A stretch of 7,992 nt of DNA. Source: an uncultured cyanobacterium. GTDB taxonomy: Bacteria > Cyanobacteriota > Vampirovibrionia > Gastranaerophilales > Gastranaerophilaceae. The DNA lies in NCBI GenBank assembly GCA_902495705.1, contig CABUXT010000046.1, positions 1 to 7,992 of the forward strand, written 5' to 3'. The translations under genes and the position numbers were made by a program. The notes under the pieces were generated by a model. It was not told the origin of the DNA. It saw nothing but the letters and a program-made list of their open reading frames with translations, and ran no database searches. This document shows positions 5,550 to 7,992 of this stretch, in pieces. Positions within the stretch are counted from its first letter, which is position 1. Each line of letters starts with the position of its first letter.

Positions 5550-7562
5550 CTACACATTTGTAGTCAAAGATGGAGCGATGGAAATAAATTGACGAACCAA
5601 ATCGCTATCCCACTGAACGCCTGCACCTTCTCTTAGGATTGCACAAGCCTTTTCAATTGGCATACCTTTTCTGTAAGGTCTATCACTAACCAATGCGTGA
5701 TAAGCATCCGCAACAGATACAATTCTTGCCTCAAGCGGAATTTCATTACCCTTCAAACCTTCAGGATAACCCTTACCGTCGATTCTTTCGTGGTGGTATT
5801 TCACAATCGGAATAAGGTCTCTTAGAGCTTCATTTGGAGCCAAAACCTTTTCAGCACCGATTGTTGGGTGCTGTTTCATGATTTCCCATTCTTCATCCGT
5901 CAACTTACCAGGTTTTTTCAATACGCTTTCAGGAATACCGATTTTGCCGACATCATGAAGTAATGCACCTATTTTAATTCTTTCAACTTCGTGTTCAGGA
6001 AGATTAACCGCACGCGCAAGAGCCTCTGCGTATCTTGAAACAGAAGTAGAGTGACCTTTTGTATAAGGGTCTTTGGCATCAATTGCACCTGCCAAAGATG
6101 TAACCATTTCCATCAAGTGGGTGTGGTTCATAATTTCTTCGTGGTTAAACTTGTGAACCAATTCTTCTTCAAAATTGATACCGATTTGAGAGTGACGTTT
6201 TGCCAAAACTTCAGCAAAAGAATTAAGCGCCATATCATCCCAGAAATTGAAGTCAGCAGAACTTACAATAGCTGACATGCCTTCTTTGTAGCCTTTTGCT
6301 TGAGAAATGAACATTGCTTGTTCTGCCAAAATCAACAATTTTTCTTGGTCCATCGTACATTCAGGGAATGTTGAAATACCGACAGAAACCTTGATAGGTC
6401 CGACATCATCCACAAAACAGCAAGACAAACAGTATGTAATATATTCTGCCAAATATTTTGCATCTTTTGTGTTGGTTTCAGGCATAATCACAGCGATTTC
6501 GTCTCCGCCATATCTTCCGGCAGAATCATTTGCCCTGATATTTTGTTTAATTTTTTCCGCAATAGTTTTGATTACTTCATCACCTTTTGCGTGTCCCAGT
6601 TCTCTATTAATTTTAGAAATGTTGTTTACATCAAACATAACAACAGAAAGTGAAGTATTTGTGTCTTTCGCTTTTGCAAGTTCTTTTGCAAGAATTTCTT
6701 GGAAACCTCTGTGGTTATACAAAGATGTCAGTGTATCAGTATTGGCAAATTTGTTTGTTTGCTCTTGCAACTGGATATTATGGATAAACATTCCCATATA
6801 ATTTGAGAAGAAGTTTACAATATTTGTGTTGATATTTGAAATATTTTGCCCAACAAGCATTACACCAATGCATTTGTTAATTGAAATCATTGGAACAATT
6901 ACAGAACTTGACTTTGCAAGATATGGAATATTCAAATAATTGATATTATCTTTATCGACAATAGATTTATTTTTGAATGCCTGAATGATTGGATTGTTAT
7001 CATCTGACATAAAAATCTTTGAAGAATAAGTGTTTCCTGCTTTGCTATAAATTTTTAGATTGATGCATTTAGATTTTTCATGGAAAAGACCAAAACCTAC
7101 AAAACTCCATTTCAATTGATTGACAAAAATATTATTCAATTTCGAGAACAAGTCAGTCATGCTTTTGTTGTTTTGAAAAGCATCCGAGATACCTTTCATA
7201 ACCTCAAAATAATTGACATTAGGATTCAATCTGTTATTTGTCACATAACTGTTTGAATAATTTCTAGGTTTTGATTTCGTTGTATTAAAATTGTTGATTG
7301 TCTCAACAATACTGTTTAAACTTGATTCTTCTGCAACAGAAAGTGGCTTGATTGTGCTATCAAGCTTTTTGGTAGTCTTTTTTGTATCTCTTGTTTTTTT
7401 AGGTGCTTTTGGTTCAACAGGAGCAACAGCATCTTTAGGGACTGAAATCATTTTGAGACCTTCAACAGGCAGTTTAACTTCGCCTATCGGGTTAGAACTC
7501 AATTTGTTCTGTTCCTTTGCTTTAGTTTTGTTATTTAGTTCTTTACTGTTTACTTTTTCCAA
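5550..7562 (-). CDS. GAF-GGDEF-HD-GYP cyclic-di-GMP signalling protein
   Basis: This 670-residue cytoplasmic protein can in principle both make and break cyclic-di-GMP. Residues 1-115 are Lys/Pro/Asn-rich and probably disordered. A GAF-type sensor domain spans about 120-265. A GGDEF domain follows (about 270-435): TLTSLYNHRGF (277-287), GRYGGDEIAVIMP (349-361) with GGDEI in place of GGDEF, and an inhibitory site RAND (R343, D346) exactly five residues before it. A helical linker (440-482) leads to an HD-GYP domain (485-665): H504, HDVGKIGIPE (536-545, H536-D537) and HHERIDGKGYPEGL (590-603). No membrane segment is visible. The start at 7560-7562 is TTG with a weak AGGTAG upstream; an ATG at 7449-7451 (residue 38) with GAAGG before it is an alternative and would remove only part of the disordered region. 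The gene is alone in its transcription unit. Confidence 0.93.
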   Translation of the reverse strand: MEKVNSKELNNKTKAKEQNKLSSNPIGEVKLPVEGLKMISVPKDAVAPVEPKAPKKTRDTKKTTKKLDSTIKPLSVAEESSLNSIVETINNFNTTKSKPRNYSNSYVTNNRLNPNVNYFEVMKGISDAFQNNKSMTDLFSKLNNIFVNQLKWSFVGFGLFHEKSKCINLKIYSKAGNTYSSKIFMSDDNNPIIQAFKNKSIVDKDNINYLNIPYLAKSSSVIVPMISINKCIGVMLVGQNISNINTNIVNFFSNYMGMFIHNIQLQEQTNKFANTDTLTSLYNHRGFQEILAKELAKAKDTNTSLSVVMFDVNNISKINRELGHAKGDEVIKTIAEKIKQNIRANDSAGRYGGDEIAVIMPETNTKDAKYLAEYITYCLSCCFVDDVGPIKVSVGISTFPECTMDQEKLLILAEQAMFISQAKGYKEGMSAIVSSADFNFWDDMALNSFAEVLAKRHSQIGINFEEELVHKFNHEEIMNHTHLMEMVTSLAGAIDAKDPYTKGHSTSVSRYAEALARAVNLPEHEVERIKIGALLHDVGKIGIPESVLKKPGKLTDEEWEIMKQHPTIGAEKVLAPNEALRDLIPIVKYHHERIDGKGYPEGLKGNEIPLEARIVSVADAYHALVSDRPYRKGMPIEKACAILREGAGVQWDSDLVRQFISIAPSLTTNV

Positions 7563-7881
7563 AAGAATCTACCTACAATTTCTTTATATAAGTTCTGTAA
7601 AAAAATTAATTGACTTAACTGTCACAAAATTTTACATTCCTAAACAATTCTACCTCATATACAAGTAAAATCAATACTTCAAACAGACGGCAAATTCGCA
7701 AATGCAAATGTCGTCAAAAAAGTCCTTCATACCAATTTCTACTACACTCATAGTATAATACATGTTTTTGGTTTTGGCTAGTGAATTTGAGGGAAATGTT
7801 AATTTATGTGAATGTGCTTGCAGGTGGCAGGAGGTCAAGAAGGCAGACTATTTAAAATCGTAGGTCGGCTTTACTAAGCCG
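7563..7881. other. Non-coding stretch upstream of the GGDEF/HD-GYP gene
   Basis: About 320 bp with no supported gene. It should hold the promoter of the minus-strand signalling gene; TATATA (minus strand, 7585-7590) is the only -10-like box near the start and lacks a good -35. An imperfect short stem (gacggca with tgtcgtc) lies around 7686-7715. A plus-strand TATAAT at 7754-7759 stands just before a doubtful 33-codon ORF (7762-7863) that overlaps repeat-like sequence (aagaaggc at 7837-7844, also at 5013-5020 and, inverted, 5495-5502). Confidence 0.6.
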
Positions 7882-7883
7882 AC
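7864..7883. repeat. Perfect 8-bp hairpin abutting the right terminal repeat
   Basis: gtcggctt (7864-7871) and aagccgac (7876-7883) pair perfectly around tact. It overlaps the inner edge of the right terminal repeat by two bases and has no counterpart at the left copy. The GTCGGC core matches the hairpin at 5447-5478. No U-run follows on either strand, so a terminator role is less likely. Confidence 0.6.
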
Positions 7884-7978
7884 AAAAGCCGAATTTGTTT
7901 GAGGAACGAAGTGACGAGTTATTCGGCTATGGTACGAGTTTTTAGTTTGATGTGAACATTGGCGTGTCGGTGGTTTTG
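7882..7978. repeat. Right copy of long terminal inverted repeat
   Basis: This is the inverted partner of bases 1-98, about 98% identical (one substitution, one 1-bp indel). The inner stem agccgaat (7887-7894) with attcggct (7921-7928) is conserved. In the plus direction the copy contains an open frame ending at TAG 7943-7945 that reads FEERSDELFGYG in its centre; the extra base in the left copy breaks that frame. Bases 7979-7992 beyond it cannot be compared because the left copy starts at base 1. Confidence 0.9.
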
Positions 7979-7992
7979 CGGTGCTTTTGCCA

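Noticed and set aside
1..7992. Composite transposon bounded by the terminal repeats
   Set aside because: The repeats encode no transposase, none lies between them, and the enclosed genes are core functions; contig breakage at a repeat is simpler.

Overview
The window reads as a low-GC bacterial chromosome segment using the standard code. The gene set and protein style (a long GAF-GGDEF-HD-GYP protein, an L32 with an acidic/basic tail, many GTCAT-type intergenic repeats) suggest an uncultured gut lineage such as Gastranaerophilales/Melainabacteria. That assignment is an inference from impression, not from a search. Both ends of the window lie in the same roughly 98-bp repeat in inverted orientation, so the window may be a complete metagenomic contig that broke at a multicopy repeat.

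Layout, left to right. Bases 1-98 are the left copy of the terminal repeat. Bases 99-201 hold no gene, only one weak hairpin. Bases 202-905 (minus strand) carry a two-gene HEPN/MNT toxin-antitoxin module of the HepT/MntA kind (type VII), coupled by a TAATG overlap. It has its own likely promoter, a dyad in that promoter, and probably a leaderless toxin mRNA. Bases 943-976 are the terminator of the next operon. Bases 1005-4276 (minus strand) form one operon in the order: 87-aa unknown protein, DUF177/YceD protein, rpmF (ribosomal protein L32), plsX, fabH. This is the classic bacterial link between ribosome assembly and the start of membrane lipid synthesis. A strong hairpin between rpmF and plsX could make L32 expression exceed that of the lipid enzymes.

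Divergent from that operon, a TMP/TenI-family (ThiE-like) gene runs on the plus strand (4378-5004) from an extended -10 promoter. Its key phosphate-binding loop appears to be missing. Bases 5005-5549, between this gene and the convergent gene on its right, contain no gene. They are filled with two terminal-inverted-repeat elements of the widespread GTCAT...ATGAC kind and a perfect 14-bp stem-loop. Bases 5550-7562 (minus strand) encode a soluble 670-residue GAF-GGDEF-HD-GYP protein for cyclic-di-GMP signalling, with both catalytic signatures present. Bases 7563-7881 are non-coding apart from a doubtful 33-codon ORF and a hairpin. Bases 7882-7978 are the right copy of the terminal repeat.

The coding content is mostly recognisable housekeeping plus one toxin-antitoxin module. 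The points most worth a second look are the repeat structures (the inverted ends and the crowded convergent intergenic region), the L32 tail, the rpmF-plsX hairpin, the degenerate ThiE-like protein and the unrecognised first gene of the operon. I see no CRISPR array, rRNA, tRNA, transposase or phage gene.
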